Assembly (NCBI RefSeq): GCF_004359215.1
Contig: NC_090621.1
Coordinates: 738,550-802,549 of the forward strand
Reading direction: 5' to 3'
Length of the DNA: 64,000 bases
From: Bremia lactucae
Lineage: Eukaryota; Oomycota; Peronosporomycetes; Peronosporales; Peronosporaceae
Part shown: in pieces, positions 12,011-22,582 of the stretch
Numbering within the stretch: position 1 is the stretch's first letter
Layout of the letters: the number at the start of each line of letters is the position of its first letter
Notes under the pieces: model-generated
Database searches by the model: none
Told to the model about the DNA's origin: nothing
Seen by the model: the letters and a program-made list of their open reading frames with translations, nothing else
Translations under genes and position numbers: made by a program

Positions 12011-12559
12011 CAAGAGTAGATAAGAAGTCTTAGATACATTAGGAAATCATCAACGCTATAATATAGAAAAAGAAAAAAAACGTTTTAGTTATTAGTTCCT
12101 TTTTTGAGAATATAAAAAACATATTCCAAATTAATAGATAAATAAAAAATAAGAACATATACCAAAATAATGAATTATTTATGAATAAATAATTTTTTTT
12201 ACCACGCTTGAATAATATACGTACGAGTATACACAAGCTTGGGATCATGAAGAGATATGATAAAAGGCATTGCTATTTAGCTTTACTATGGAACTAAAAA
12301 ACTACAAACTTATATTAAATCATTCGCATTAATTTTAATAGATGCATTTCTGTTTTTGTGGCGAGTAGAAAAAGTTTTGATTGAATAATCTCTAATTATC
12401 CTGCACAATGTACTAAAGATAACGAAGTATACAATCATGCGTCTTTTTTCGGGAAGGTCCTACGATTATGGCCAAATGGTGGCACATTCCGCACTTTCTG
12501 GTTTGGCGCTTTTCAATTCTTTCAGTTGCTTGTTGTGATGGAATTCGCTTCTCTTTGGG
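12011..12559. other. AT-rich stretch, no gene seen
   Basis: Runs of A and T. The open frames here are low-complexity Phe/Ile/Lys and not credible proteins. Confidence 0.5.
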
Positions 12560-13830
12560 CGCCATCATTATTAAATAGATGTAGCAATGCACAAACCTCT
12601 TGTAAGGACACTTATATGCACAATCGGCAAAATTCTGTCTTCGGATCCATCAGAATAGGCGGCTGCATACGTTGACAATTTCCAGGATTCGTGGAAATAC
12701 GTGACCAAGTCGGCAATTGCTTGGAGTGTCTTAAAGCTAGTAGGGCATAAACCCAAGGAGATCAAACATCTTAAAAGTGACCACAAGAGCTTCGTACAAT
12801 TTTATCACAAAATTGAGCTGCAAACTTCACCGGAATATTTCCCACATCTGTACGAATTGCGACGATGAAGCGTGAGGCCGAGCATACATCATCTTCTACG
12901 CATTACGCAACGGCTAATCTCTTACCCTTGCGCGATGTATTGGAGTATATTCCTCCGACCCCCTCACTTTTGTTGATAATTTCAGACCAATTGCATGCCA
13001 CATAGCGTTCGATTCCTATCAAGCAGTCGATGACAGGAGGACTTCGAGTTCCCTTTAACACGGTGTTTACGGATTCCACGTTATTTGACGTCGAAGTGTT
13101 GTAACTTGGGCATGAGAGTAAGCCGTTGACCATTTTCACGACCAACCCCCTAAAGCCAAGCCGACGCACTGCTATTCACACTTGCGATATCAGCTAGCAC
13201 CTTCTCGTACTCCACTGTTATCTGTGAACGAGCCAATATCCACGCCAAATTCTATAAGACCTTAGACTTGTATGTCTTGTTGAAATTCTCCATCAAATGG
13301 CGGAAGCAAAAAAGTGTGGGACGTCTGGTGACGCTGTCTGCATAGCTTTTATAAGTTCCTTGTCCCTTTCCAATTTGACAAATGCTGGAGCTGGCTGAAG
13401 GTGGAATAGAAGGAAATTCAAAAACCAGGTCAATTATCTTTTTCTCCACCGATACGATCTCAATTTCGATTCTTTGAATCTCGTTGTTTCCATTTCGAAA
13501 GCACACTACAAGGAGAATTTTACATACTGACGTCATCATAAAGGTTCCATCCACTTATATCCAACGCTCACTGTATGGCTTATATGCTTAAAGCCCTTTC
13601 CAAAAATGACAAATTCCGCTTAAATTTGTTATCCATTACATCAAGCTTGGATTCGTGGATTCGTGACCTCGAATCTTCAGCTTATCCAAGAAGGTTGGAA
13701 TAAGGTTGTACTGATCAATGTCGCTTCTTGGATGATCTGGATCCTTGACAGATGTGCATTGCAAACTTTTCGGAGGGCTGGATGTATGCGAAAAAGCAAG
13801 CTGCACATCGAAGAACAATCATTTCGCATG
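12560..13830 (-). mobile_element. Mutator-like (MULE) transposase relic
   Basis: Minus strand, in order: YNLIPTFLDKLKI (13690), VDGTFM and LLVVCFRNGNNEIQ (13500, the first Asp of the DDE domain), DKELIKAMQT and CFRHLMENFNKTY (13290-13400, second Asp and His region), then SNNVESVNTVLKGTRSPPV (13060), the usual serine/asparagine motif before the SWIM zinc finger, and YSDGSEDRILPI (12640). Frames change at least four times. Terminal inverted repeats were not found. The family call rests on the order and spacing of these motifs. Confidence 0.7.
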
Positions 13831-14867
13831 CTGTTAATCACTTGACACAACACGAAACGGACGGTTGCAATTTCGATTCTATTTAAATAACTGCTTAAAT
13901 AATTTCGCTTTTATTAGCGTAACATCTATCGACGAAGCTGCTAGCTTGCTGTTGCTCGTCGTCGCTATCCATCGCTGGTATTAATATGCAGCAAAACACA
14001 ATCGCTGATGTGTGGCCTGCAAGAGGTAGCGGGGGTGGAACATCAAAGCTTTGCAACATGCCTGAATTTTACATATTGCAGCATTAAAGATCATACAATA
14101 ATTAGAACAGAATATGTGTCAAATATCGTCTGAACAGCAGAAAACGTAAATGGACCAGTTTTACAGAGTCTTCATCTACTCAAAACTTTATAGATTACGT
14201 GACTAGATTGAAGCATGCAAAAAATCCGTCGTATGCTTATGACAAATTTCGATGAAGAACAACGCCTTCAATCCATATCTCTTCAGGACACCTTATCTGC
14301 CTCGTTACTAAGATAAAGCGTAGCATATCTCTTCATAGTCTCAAGCTTGTATATACTCGTACGTATTTCTTACATGAGTGGTAAATTTCTTCATTTATTA
14401 TATATATTTTTTTATTTTTTTTTCTTATGCTTGGTATTTTTTTGAGTAATAATTTAATAATTTTTTTTTTTTTTTATTTTCCCTACTTTTAACAGTTTTT
14501 CATCTACCTACGCTTTCTTGTCCCCCCACTACATATATTCTTTACTACTTTATAAAGTTGGTCATCCACCGTCTTTGATTAACGGGATACCTTACATCTA
14601 ATAGTTAATAAGATTTCAATGAAATGATCAGGTAACAGAAGTGGAGCTTCATTACAAAATGGTCAGGAATATGAGAAGAATTTTGGTAAATGGTCTGAGG
14701 GATTGGGCAAAAACCATAACAAAATCCAGATATCAAGGGTATATGCACAGTGCTACCATGAGTGAGATCTTGCTGCATTTTTCGAGCTTATTGAAGAGCA
14801 TTGCAGTGCTCAGGTTTGGTAAGTCTAATAAAGAAGAAAAAAATAGCTATTTCATGTAGTTTTTTTT
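13831..14867. other. AT-rich spacer with T-rich low complexity at 14396-14482
   Basis: No gene recognised. A 72-codon frame at 14641-14859 has no recognisable features. Confidence 0.4.
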
Positions 14868-15000
14868 TGTAACGGGGCACCTTTTGCTAGTACTGACAAC
14901 AGTACTAGTCACTCTACACTGTTTACAGTGTTGGTAAGGTGCCCCAATCACTTCACGTACACTGACATGCAGAGAAAAAATACAAAATCTAAAAGTTTTT
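14868..15000. repeat. LTR fragment with double hairpin
   Basis: TGTAACGGGGCAC start, then CTAGTACTG/CAGTACTAG (14887-14908, 9-bp stem) and ACACTG/CAGTGT (14916-14931). Related to the relics at 1335 and 11880. Confidence 0.55.
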
Positions 15001-15312
15001 AGCTCATGGAGATCAAAGCTATGGCTTTCGTAAAGGAGGAAATAGTAAAACTGCATCAATATATATAAAGTTTTTTTCGTAACAAACTTCTATCTGCTGG
15101 CTTTAATACTGGGTATTGACATCACCACAACTTAAATTGGAATTCCACAACAACTTTTTAAGTTTTTATTTTATTTTAAATATAACCCGCTCCTACTTAA
15201 CTTACTGCTTCCATACTTTCTTAAGAATAAATGAATAATTTTAATTCAAAAACTAATTTGTTAGTGCCACAACTTCTGTAAAGATACTAATTATTTATTT
15301 CTGTACAAAAAT

Positions 15313-15690
15313 TGTAACGGGGTACTACGACTTGTACTGCTTCAGTACAAGTCCAGTTCGCACTGCTTCATTCGCGAGTGGTGCCTTACGTTATTTCAAG
15401 TACACTAGTACGTGCAGAGGAAGACTTCTCTTAAAGGCAATTAGCTTAAATTGGGTAAAATGAAAACTGTATTGTATAATAAAGCATCTCTTCTATCTAC
15501 TTTGTTAATGCTAACTTAATTATAATCTAACACTAAACATACAAATGAATTCTTATCTTATCTGTATATCTCTTTTGTTTATCTCTACAGCTGATTAGTA
15601 TGCGGAATAAATATATAAAATGGTCTATACCTATTTATGGATAAGAATTCTGAACATTACTATCTAAAGTAATATCCTCTAAATAAAAAA
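15313..15690 (-). repeat. 3' LTR of element B, truncated
   Basis: Begins TGTAACGGGG and carries CTTGTACTG-CTT-CAGTACAAG followed by the CACTAGTACGTG hairpin, as in the 45083 and 51884 LTRs. It runs straight into the aORF at 15691 without the terminal CCCCGTTACA or polypurine tract, so its inner end is deleted. Confidence 0.75.
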
Positions 15691-16090
15691 ATGTCGCATC
15701 TTGCCCCTGAAAAGAAGCCGTGGCTTTTGTCAGAACGGCTAATCAACAGCTTGTCTGGAGAAACTGCTCCTCTCAATATATATCCTTTATTTATTATGAC
15801 AAAGCTACATGGCCTTGATCTCAGCGCTAAGAACTTTCGCGCTGAGGAAATTTTTTGTCTTGATGCTTTTTGTTAACATCGATGGTTTAGTTGTAACAAT
15901 AAGCGAGAGAAAAGTCTCGCTTATGCAAGCCTGGAGTGCGTTCATTCGCAATGTCAAAGACATTGGACTCGAGGCCTGGCTTCAAAAAATTAACGCGAAT
16001 CGCGTTAAATTTGAAAAAAGAACTCCAACCGGTGCAAAGTATAAATTGCATCGGTTGTCACGTGAGGCTAAGCTTCCATGTCTCACGTAG
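15691..16090 (+). pseudogene. aORF of element B, N-terminal part
   Basis: Plus strand, antisense to pol. The first 61 codons start MSHLAPEKKPWLL. After a frame change near 15870 the protein continues with AFIRNVKDIGLEAWLQKINA and FEKRTPTGAKYKLH. The same motif is read on the minus strand of D (near 44050) and F (59041-59268), always opposite to gag-pol. Function unknown. The Trp/Leu/Lys pattern suggests a small helical domain. Its protein-level conservation while the DNA has diverged argues it was translated. Confidence 0.65.
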
Positions 16091-16139
16091 GGTGATCCCT
16101 GCTTGTGTTGTGTAGACAACTCGAAGAGGGTAAAATGGG

Positions 16140-16881
16140 ATGTCTATTCCCTTTCTTTGCCCTGGAGAAGGGCTCGCACCTCTATTGAGATGCGGGAAGC
16201 GATTGACGTTTTGCAATCGATTTACAAGCGCCAGAAGCGTGTTTTTCGATGGGACTTTTGAACTATCGGATGGGTCTTGTCATACTGACGGACGAGGCCC
16301 TCAACGTCAGCAACCAGCTGGGAACGAGGCTCCCAGCTGTCAGGTGAAGGTGGATAACCACGCCAGCGAACAAGATAACTCGTTCGCTGCCCCTTCACAT
16401 CACGGTGGTTCTGGATACGTTCCACAAGGAAGCGCTGACCACCGTAGGAATTCACCAATGTTTGTGGTGGAGGAGGGAAAATTAGATCCGCACCGTATGT
16501 CGGATCTAATGTCGAGGATCGACAAAATCGATCACTTCCTCCATGATTTGGAGGAGGGAGTTGACCACGAGCGCGGCAAGCGTCGCTAGTTGGAGCAGAC
16601 GGTGCAGGCTCACCATATCGAGCAGTTGGAGGACCTTTCGAAGAGTGCGTACTCCATATTGGAGTACGAGCGGAAGTATCCTGCTGTTCGTGATGAGCTG
16701 TCGTCAGCTCATCGTGGTTTCGAGGATATTCGGAACACATGAGAAACTTCAGGTTCAACATAAGAACCTGGTTCGCGATCACAAGAATTTTCTGGGGATT
16801 CTTAAAAAGGGTGGTCAGATCCGTCCTCGGAAGAAGCCGCGTACTGATGGTACGGGCGGAGCCGACCAACGTAAAACGTAG
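16140..16881 (+). pseudogene. aORF of element B, coiled-coil C-terminal part
   Basis: Plus strand. A 149-codon frame ends at 16589, and beyond one stop the protein continues with LEYERKYPAVRDELSSAHRG and VRDHKNFLGILKKGG, ending in a basic KKPRTDGTGGADQRKT tail. The heptad-like spacing of Leu, Ile and Val implies a coiled coil. The homologous frame in E is 218 codons long. The whole segment lies opposite the chromodomain frame, so this DNA is open on both strands. Confidence 0.55.
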
Positions 16882-16989
16882 GATGCGTTCGCATCCTACG
16901 TGGCATTTCTTTTGTGTATGCATTGCCTCTGCGATGCCGTACACGGAATTGACCAATGAACTTGGGTAGTAGTTTATTGCTACCCACAT
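16222..16989 (-). pseudogene. Chromodomain at the pol C terminus, element B
   Basis: A 255-codon open frame on the minus strand. Its last quarter is a clear chromodomain: QRFLVERI, then TSYLVRWRGYPPSPDSWEPR and VEGLVRQYDKTHP. The aromatic positions of the methyl-lysine cage (F of RFLVE, W of VRWRG, W of DSWEP) are present. In chromoviruses this domain directs integration to methylated histone tails. The first 130 residues are out of the ancestral frame, since the integrase end is read in another frame. Confidence 0.8.
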
Positions 16990-17806
16990 TAGTGAATAAT
17001 CGCTTTGGTATGTTTACCGTAGAGAGTAGCACTAGGTCATTAATTTTAAATGAATGAACATTTGCTCATCCATGTTTGTCTGTGTTCCGTTTCTGTCGGT
17101 CCACTGCGTTAGCAATGGAATTCTGAACGAAACGGATTATTGATTTTCGAGTTAGCAAAAATTCTTCAGCTAACTCATTTATTTTGTCTATTCCAGTACG
17201 CATTGTGCGTACTGCCATGAGATCATTCTCATCTTCGATATCGATTTCTTCGACATCGACATCACTCGCGTGGTTGTTAACTTCGATGCTTGATGAGCAT
17301 GAGCCAAAATTGGTTTTGCTCGTGCGTGTCCAACCCCGTTAAACTTGAGGTTCCTTCTAATTGGGTGGGTATGCGAGGATGGCGTAAGCCATTCACGAAA
17401 AACATGTATGCGTTGTAGACGCATGCACCGAATTATTGATGGCGAATTCGACCATCGGTAAAAACTCGCTTTAATTCGGATACGATTGGACGTAACCTGG
17501 AAGTATCTCTTCGAGGACGCGATTTACGCGTTCTGTTTGACCATCCGTTTCTTGGTAATCGGATGTTGACATAGTCAGCCGTGTTCCGATCTCTCGGAAC
17601 ACGGATTGCCAGAACTCTGCCGTGAATTTCGAATCTTTATCCGAGACCAATTCACTGGGTAACCCATGGAGTTTGTATACCGTGTCTATAAAGACACGGG
17701 CACAACCCGGAGCCGTAATCGACTCTGATACCGCATTGCTGAATCTGTCTACAAAAACAAGGATTCCACACGATGTCCACTTGTTCGAGCAGCGTGACAC
17801 ACACAC
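16802..17806 (-). pseudogene. Integrase of element B
   Basis: Minus strand. The core at 17471-17806 reads VDRFSNAVSES, VSDKDSKFTAEF (second catalytic Asp) and TDGQTERVNRVLEE (catalytic Glu). The first Asp and the H2C2 zinc domain are missing because the segment between RNase H and here is deleted. The C-terminal barrel is read in another frame at 16802-17032 (NKLLPKFIGQFRVRHRRGNA, HPTFYVGRLRPYHQYA). Stops separate the two. Inactive. Confidence 0.8.
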
Positions 17807-17940
17807 ATGATGCGCAACCGCAAATCATTGTGAGTTGGGACGACGACACGTGGGGTGTAGCCGGTAACGGTTGTGTAATACAATAAGCCGTTACGTGTTG
17901 TGTATCGATCGGATGACGATCGATATTAAGCCGGTAGATC

Positions 17941-18530
17941 TTATAAAGATTTATCGGATGGATTCATTAAATGATCCATCAAACATAGAAGGTCCTTATC
18001 TTCTTTGTATGCTTTCTTTATATCATCAACTAAGGTTGATGACGGAACACTCGTAGTGAGTGTTGCAACAGTAAAATTAATTTCACTGTTGGGGTGCATT
18101 GCTGACTCGAAATCGGGTCGGTGTGATAACGCATCAGCGACGACATTAAGTCGACCTGATTTTATTCGACGAAGAAGATATACACCGCGAAGATGGATAG
18201 CCACCTCGCCATTCCTTGCAAGAGGTAGGGGCTGTTCACGACCGTGGTAATGACGCATGGTCCGTATATACGATAAACGGTCTATCTCCTAGGAGATAGA
18301 CCCTAAATTTAGCAAATGCATATTCCATGGCAAGGAGTGCCTTGTCATGCACTGGGTAATTACGTTCAGCTGGTTGCAGCGACGCGATTGATAACAGACG
18401 ACGCGCTCCGCGCCGTCTGTATCGTATGCATTAACGCGCAGCCGATTGCGAAATCGCTGGCGTCACAGAAACATGGAATGATTTGTCTTGATCTGCAATC
18501 GCCCATATTGGCGATTGCATCAAGCTTTGC
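17941..18530 (-). pseudogene. RNase H relic of element B
   Basis: The end of RNase H and its tether (SGRLNVVADALSHRPDFES) is clear at 18100-18180. The upstream half (CDASDFAIG-like, near 18440) is broken by small deletions. The final catalytic Asp is in ADALS. Confidence 0.65.
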
Positions 18531-18539
18531 TTGATATCT

Positions 18540-19420
18540 TCAAACGAACGCTGACAATCAGTGTTCCATAACCGTTTCTCGTCTTTTTAAAAGAGACGAG
18601 AGAGATGAATTGTCATCTCTGCATAATCGCGAGATTACTTGTGCAAGTACGCCGCTAAACCAAGGATCTTTCTAAGTCCCTTGACATCGACTGGAACTGG
18701 CCAGTCGGTGATTGCTTTGATCTTTTCGGGATCAGGGCGTACGCCGCGCTTACCAACGATGCACCCAAGAAGTGGTATTTCGCTTGCAGCGAATATACAC
18801 TTCTTGAGATTTGCATACAACTTATGCTTTCGCATAAGTGTAAGAACCTGACGAACGTGAGTTTTATGAACTTCCACGTCCGTCTTACCGTCCATGGCCC
18901 GGCTATGGACGAATACATCGTCGAAATAACTCGGTGCGAAATCCCGCACCGGTCTCAACAGATTTGTTACACATCTGTTGAATGTTGCAGGGGCGTTACT
19001 AAGCCCCTGAGGCATCACTAGCCATTCCCAGAGCATACCACTGGGGGTGCTCACTGCTGTGTACGGGACGTCCCGTTTACGCATAAGGATCTAATAAATT
19101 TCATCCATCGGATCCATAGACGAAAAGATGGTTTTCTTAGACAAAGCATCTATGATTGCGTCTATTCTAGGTATCGGGGTTTCAGCCGGCACCGTTGCAG
19201 CATTCAGTTCATTCAATGCATGCACTATCCGCCACCCTCCTGTGACCTTTCGCACACAGACGGTCGGTAAGCTATGTGGGAAGGTTGACTACCTTACATG
19301 ACCCGCTTTTAATCGATCGATAAAGAATTTATCGATCTCAAGCACTTGTTCACGAGGTAGTGGCCACTGCTTCATGAAACAGTACTTCGAGCCCGGTTTG
19401 AGCTCGATCTCATGTCGAGT
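18540..19420 (-). pseudogene. Reverse transcriptase of element B
   Basis: The 149-codon frame at 18635-19084 holds the palm: TPSGMLWEWLVMPQGLSNAP, the catalytic SYFDDVFVHSR, then YANLKKCIFAASEIPLLG and PDPEKIKAITDWP. Upstream the fingers (GGWRIVHALNELNAATVPA-like) are read in another frame with stops near 19085. Nearly identical to E over this stretch, so B and E are recent relatives. Confidence 0.85.
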
Positions 19421-19605
19421 GCCTTAATTCTTAGGCAACTCGCATTGAACTGTTTCAGGGAATACATCCCCGAGTTCAAATCAAATCCTTTTATATAGGA
19501 TCTGTCTTAAGTGACTTCCAGGATTGAGTAGTATATCTCTTAAGCCGAGTCTTCACATCGAGGACACTTTCGTCCATCGATGAGCTGCTGAGAACTCGTT
19601 CGTTC

Positions 19606-20600
19606 TCAGCAAAAATTACCGCTGACCGGATATCGGTTGCGTATTCGTCCTTCTGTGAAGACTACGTAGATCTGCTTGATTCTGCCATTGTGCAGATCTC
19701 TCAAGAACCGTTTAGGTTCTAGGGTAAATATTTGAGTTATATCCGAAGGTAACTTCGGAGGCACATACATATCAAGAGTGTAAGCGCCTACTCTTGATCC
19801 GTCATTAACCAAGACATTCAATGTCTCGTTTTCTTCCTGGAATTTATCCACAGGCTGCCGAGGAATTAATTCCTTGGGATGCTGAATTCAGCATTAACTA
19901 TTTGAGGGTTTTCTTCTCAACTACGCGAAGATTATTCCCTTAACATCTTCCGAATATGATTGCGCTATCACAGTCGGGTCCTCTACGGTCGACTCTCAAC
20001 TACGGTCTAGGATCATCGTGTTGTCTTTTTTGGACAACCGGTACCTTCCTTGAATGTAGCCCGCTAGACGTACATTCATGTCTCAATTCATTCGACTTAT
20101 TCGGGTGGTGGACCTTCAGCACTGCCTGTGCATTCGCACAGCCGCCGGCAGCTGACTCCACACTGTGATTAGTAATCACACTGTGATCTTGTGCAGTCGT
20201 ACTAACGACCATTTCACAAGTGAGGCCATCGCATTCAGCCGTAGTGATCCACACGCTTGTGGACGCGCCAACACGTTCATCAGAAGGCCATCTGATGAAC
20301 AAGTGGCAGGCATCTTTACGGATCGAGACTGCCAGTTGATTATTGGCTCATACTTTCTGAGCCAAGGTAAACCTAGGATGACATCAAGTCTGTCATCCAA
20401 ATCCAGTACGATGAAAACATCATCAAGCTGTTAATCTTAACGGTAGTGAAATCTCACTACGGGTTTCATCACTATTATCGACGCGCCTGTCGTTGGAGGG
20501 ATGTCGCGCTCAAGATATTTGAGCTTACGACCCTCTAGCGACTGGAGACGAATAAAGTATTCGACGCTCCACAGTCCACTAGGGCCCTAAGTGACAAATC
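19606..20600 (-). pseudogene. Protease and linker of element B
   Basis: LDVILGLPWLRKYEPIINWQ at about 20330-20390 is the C-terminal protease motif. The 81-codon linker at 19606-19851 (LPSDITQIFTLEPKRFLRDL) leads into reverse transcriptase. The first Asp motif lies in a broken part near 20560. A Cys-rich stretch after the protease is partly lost here (RPQACGSL). Confidence 0.65.
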
Positions 20601-20619
20601 ATTTGTCACTTTCTACTTC

Positions 20620-21860
20620 AAGGTGATGAGGTATACCTCAGCACCAGGTGCAGAGACAAATAATGATTATGTGTCTGGAGCAACTTATGTCAAGAGATTT
20701 GCAAATTCTCTTGAGGTTGCTGAATCAGTAGGGCGATGCGCTCTTACTGACCCAACCGTTTTTTTGTGGTCCGCCTCGCTGTTGCGATTTCGCAACGACG
20801 CCGGACCCGCGACCGTTACCCTTTTAAAATTCAGTCCATAAGCGGTACTGGGCGTGGGGCACTTTCTATCATGACCGCAGTGACCTAACTTTTGACATTG
20901 ATTGCATCTCTGCAATCGCTTACTGTTCGAAAGCGAGGTCCATAGGTTCTGGACCTCCAAGCTCTTGTCGTCACGGAGGACGATACGATGACAAACTAGT
21001 TTGAGCCTGTCTCAAGCTAATGTCCTCCTGTTCCGCATACACCTTGCTAATAAACTTGCATCAAAATCTTAAAAATGGATAATGCTTCTTCAAGCGTATC
21101 CAGTTTCAGCGGAACAAATGGGTCTTCACGGGACCATCCGTAAGACCTTCCATGATTACCTTAATCAACGTGTGTTCATAAATTGGATTGTTCATGGTAC
21201 AATTCGTTAATAGTCGTACACGCTGGGCGTAAGCTTGAACATTACGCTTGCCTTGCTTAAATTTCAGAAGCTCTGATCGAGCTTTTAACTCAGCCCTGGG
21301 CAGCTTAAACTTCTGTTGGAGCCAGGATTGAAAATCCTCTAGCTAGCCAAATATGTACGGGTCACCAACTTGAGGCATATGCCCAAGTTTTGGCACGACC
21401 TGCCAGGTTTGACTGAGCAAATGCAACTTGCATTTGCTCGTCGACGATGTGACGAGCCCTTATGGCATCTTCCAACACGACAAACCATCGTGAGAGGGAG
21501 TCTTCTACGACCCCCTATACTTAGATATGTCAATCTTTAAGGTTTTGGGACGACGCGTGTGCGTCATCCCAGATACAGGGGTCTGTACCTCTTGCAACCT
21601 CAACAGTCCTGCCTGTTGAGAGCCTTACTGATCGAGCAAGGCTACCTTCTCCTTCGCCTCGTCAAGCTCATGTTATATGAACTTGGCGATGGCTGAATGG
21701 AGGGCAAATCTGTCCAAACCGGACAGCATGGCCAAGATGGCATCATTTTCTACGGTCGAAATCGTTCGTTCGACCGCACTCCTTTCTATGTCACTTAGAA
21801 TAAGTATTTATCACGCTAAACGTGATGCGTATTTCCATTATTATTTAACATGGACATGTT
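20620..21860 (-). pseudogene. Gag of element B
   Basis: The zinc knuckle CNQCQKLGHCGHDRKC (CX2CX4HX4C) is at about 20870-20920, followed by a Ser/Arg linker (LRNRNSEADHKK). The capsid part is only recoverable in pieces up to about 21860 by comparison with E. Many stops. Confidence 0.65.
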
Positions 21861-21896
21861 AGATGATAGAACTGTGGTCCTTGGACGGACTACAAA

Positions 21897-21905
21897 GTGC
21901 TACCA
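21897..21905 (-). other. Primer-binding site of element B
   Basis: GTGCTACCA on the plus strand, TGGTAGCAC on the element strand, two bases inside the LTR end. The first eight bases fit the 3' end of eukaryotic initiator-Met tRNA (...TGCTACCA). Confidence 0.65.
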
Positions 21906-21907
21906 TG

Positions 21908-22276
21908 TGTAACGGGGCACTGCCGACTTGTACTGCTTCTGTGCGAGACGTCACTTCACGTACACTAGTACGTGCAGAAGAAGACTTTCTTTGAGATTCT
22001 TGCTGCAAAGAGGGCTAAAAGTAAACTGTATTTCATGTAATTAAGTTGTTCTTCTGTTTCTATCTATTTAATACTAACTTCATTATAAACTAATACAGAA
22101 CATGTAATATATCTTATTTGTCTCTCTCTTTGGGCGCGTCCAGTGCTGACTGGACCGCGGAGCAAGTAGATGTAATGGCCTACATCGATTTATGGATAAG
22201 CTTTCCAAAAATTCCTATGTAAAGTAATATTTTCCAAATAATATCTACTTTTTTAGATAATATATTAATTAACAAC
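21908..22276 (-). repeat. 5' LTR of element B, truncated
   Basis: Starts TGTAACGGGGCACTGCCGAC and is collinear with the 51884 LTR up to about 22276, where a D-type LTR fragment takes over. Confidence 0.7.
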
Positions 22277-22562
22277 CTGGTCTATGAGAGGAAAAGTACA
22301 AATATTATCTTTATTAACTTTGACTTGTTCCAATATTACCATATCCGCCAATCGTTATAAGACAAGATTGTGCGGGCCATACATAGATAGTTATTAATAT
22401 AATAAAGTCAGTGGTAGATAAAAGATCGTTACGTAGGAACTTGATATATTATCACAGTTTTACGTTTTCTCTATAATAAAGCCTTAGAATTTACTCTGCG
22501 TAAGCTAAGATTTCTTAGCTACTGAGAGCCTTCCTCTGCACGTCGTGCAGAGAGAAGTACTT
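22277..22562 (+). repeat. D-type LTR fragment
   Basis: CGCCAATCGTTATAAGACA.GATTGTGCGG and AGATCGTTACG match 37730-37840 and 53170-53280. It ends with a perfect hairpin CTCTGCAC-GTC-GTGCAGAG near 22533. It lies just 3' of the pseudouridine synthase gene. Confidence 0.65.
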
Positions 22563-22582
22563 TTGCAATTTTACAATGTTAA

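Larger units (their letters stand above)
15313..22276 (-). mobile_element. Element B: Ty3/gypsy retrotransposon with chromodomain
   Basis: Minus-strand order from right to left: LTR, primer site, gag, protease, reverse transcriptase, RNase H, integrase, chromodomain, antisense ORF, LTR. All genes have frameshifts or deletions. It is close in sequence to element E. Confidence 0.8.

Noticed and set aside
12039..12248. Small membrane protein ORF on the minus strand
   Set aside because: Low-complexity AT-rich sequence giving Phe/Ile/Lys runs; no coding bias.
14641..14859. 72-codon plus-strand ORF as a gene
   Set aside because: No motif, AT-rich flanks and an LTR immediately after; could not be supported.
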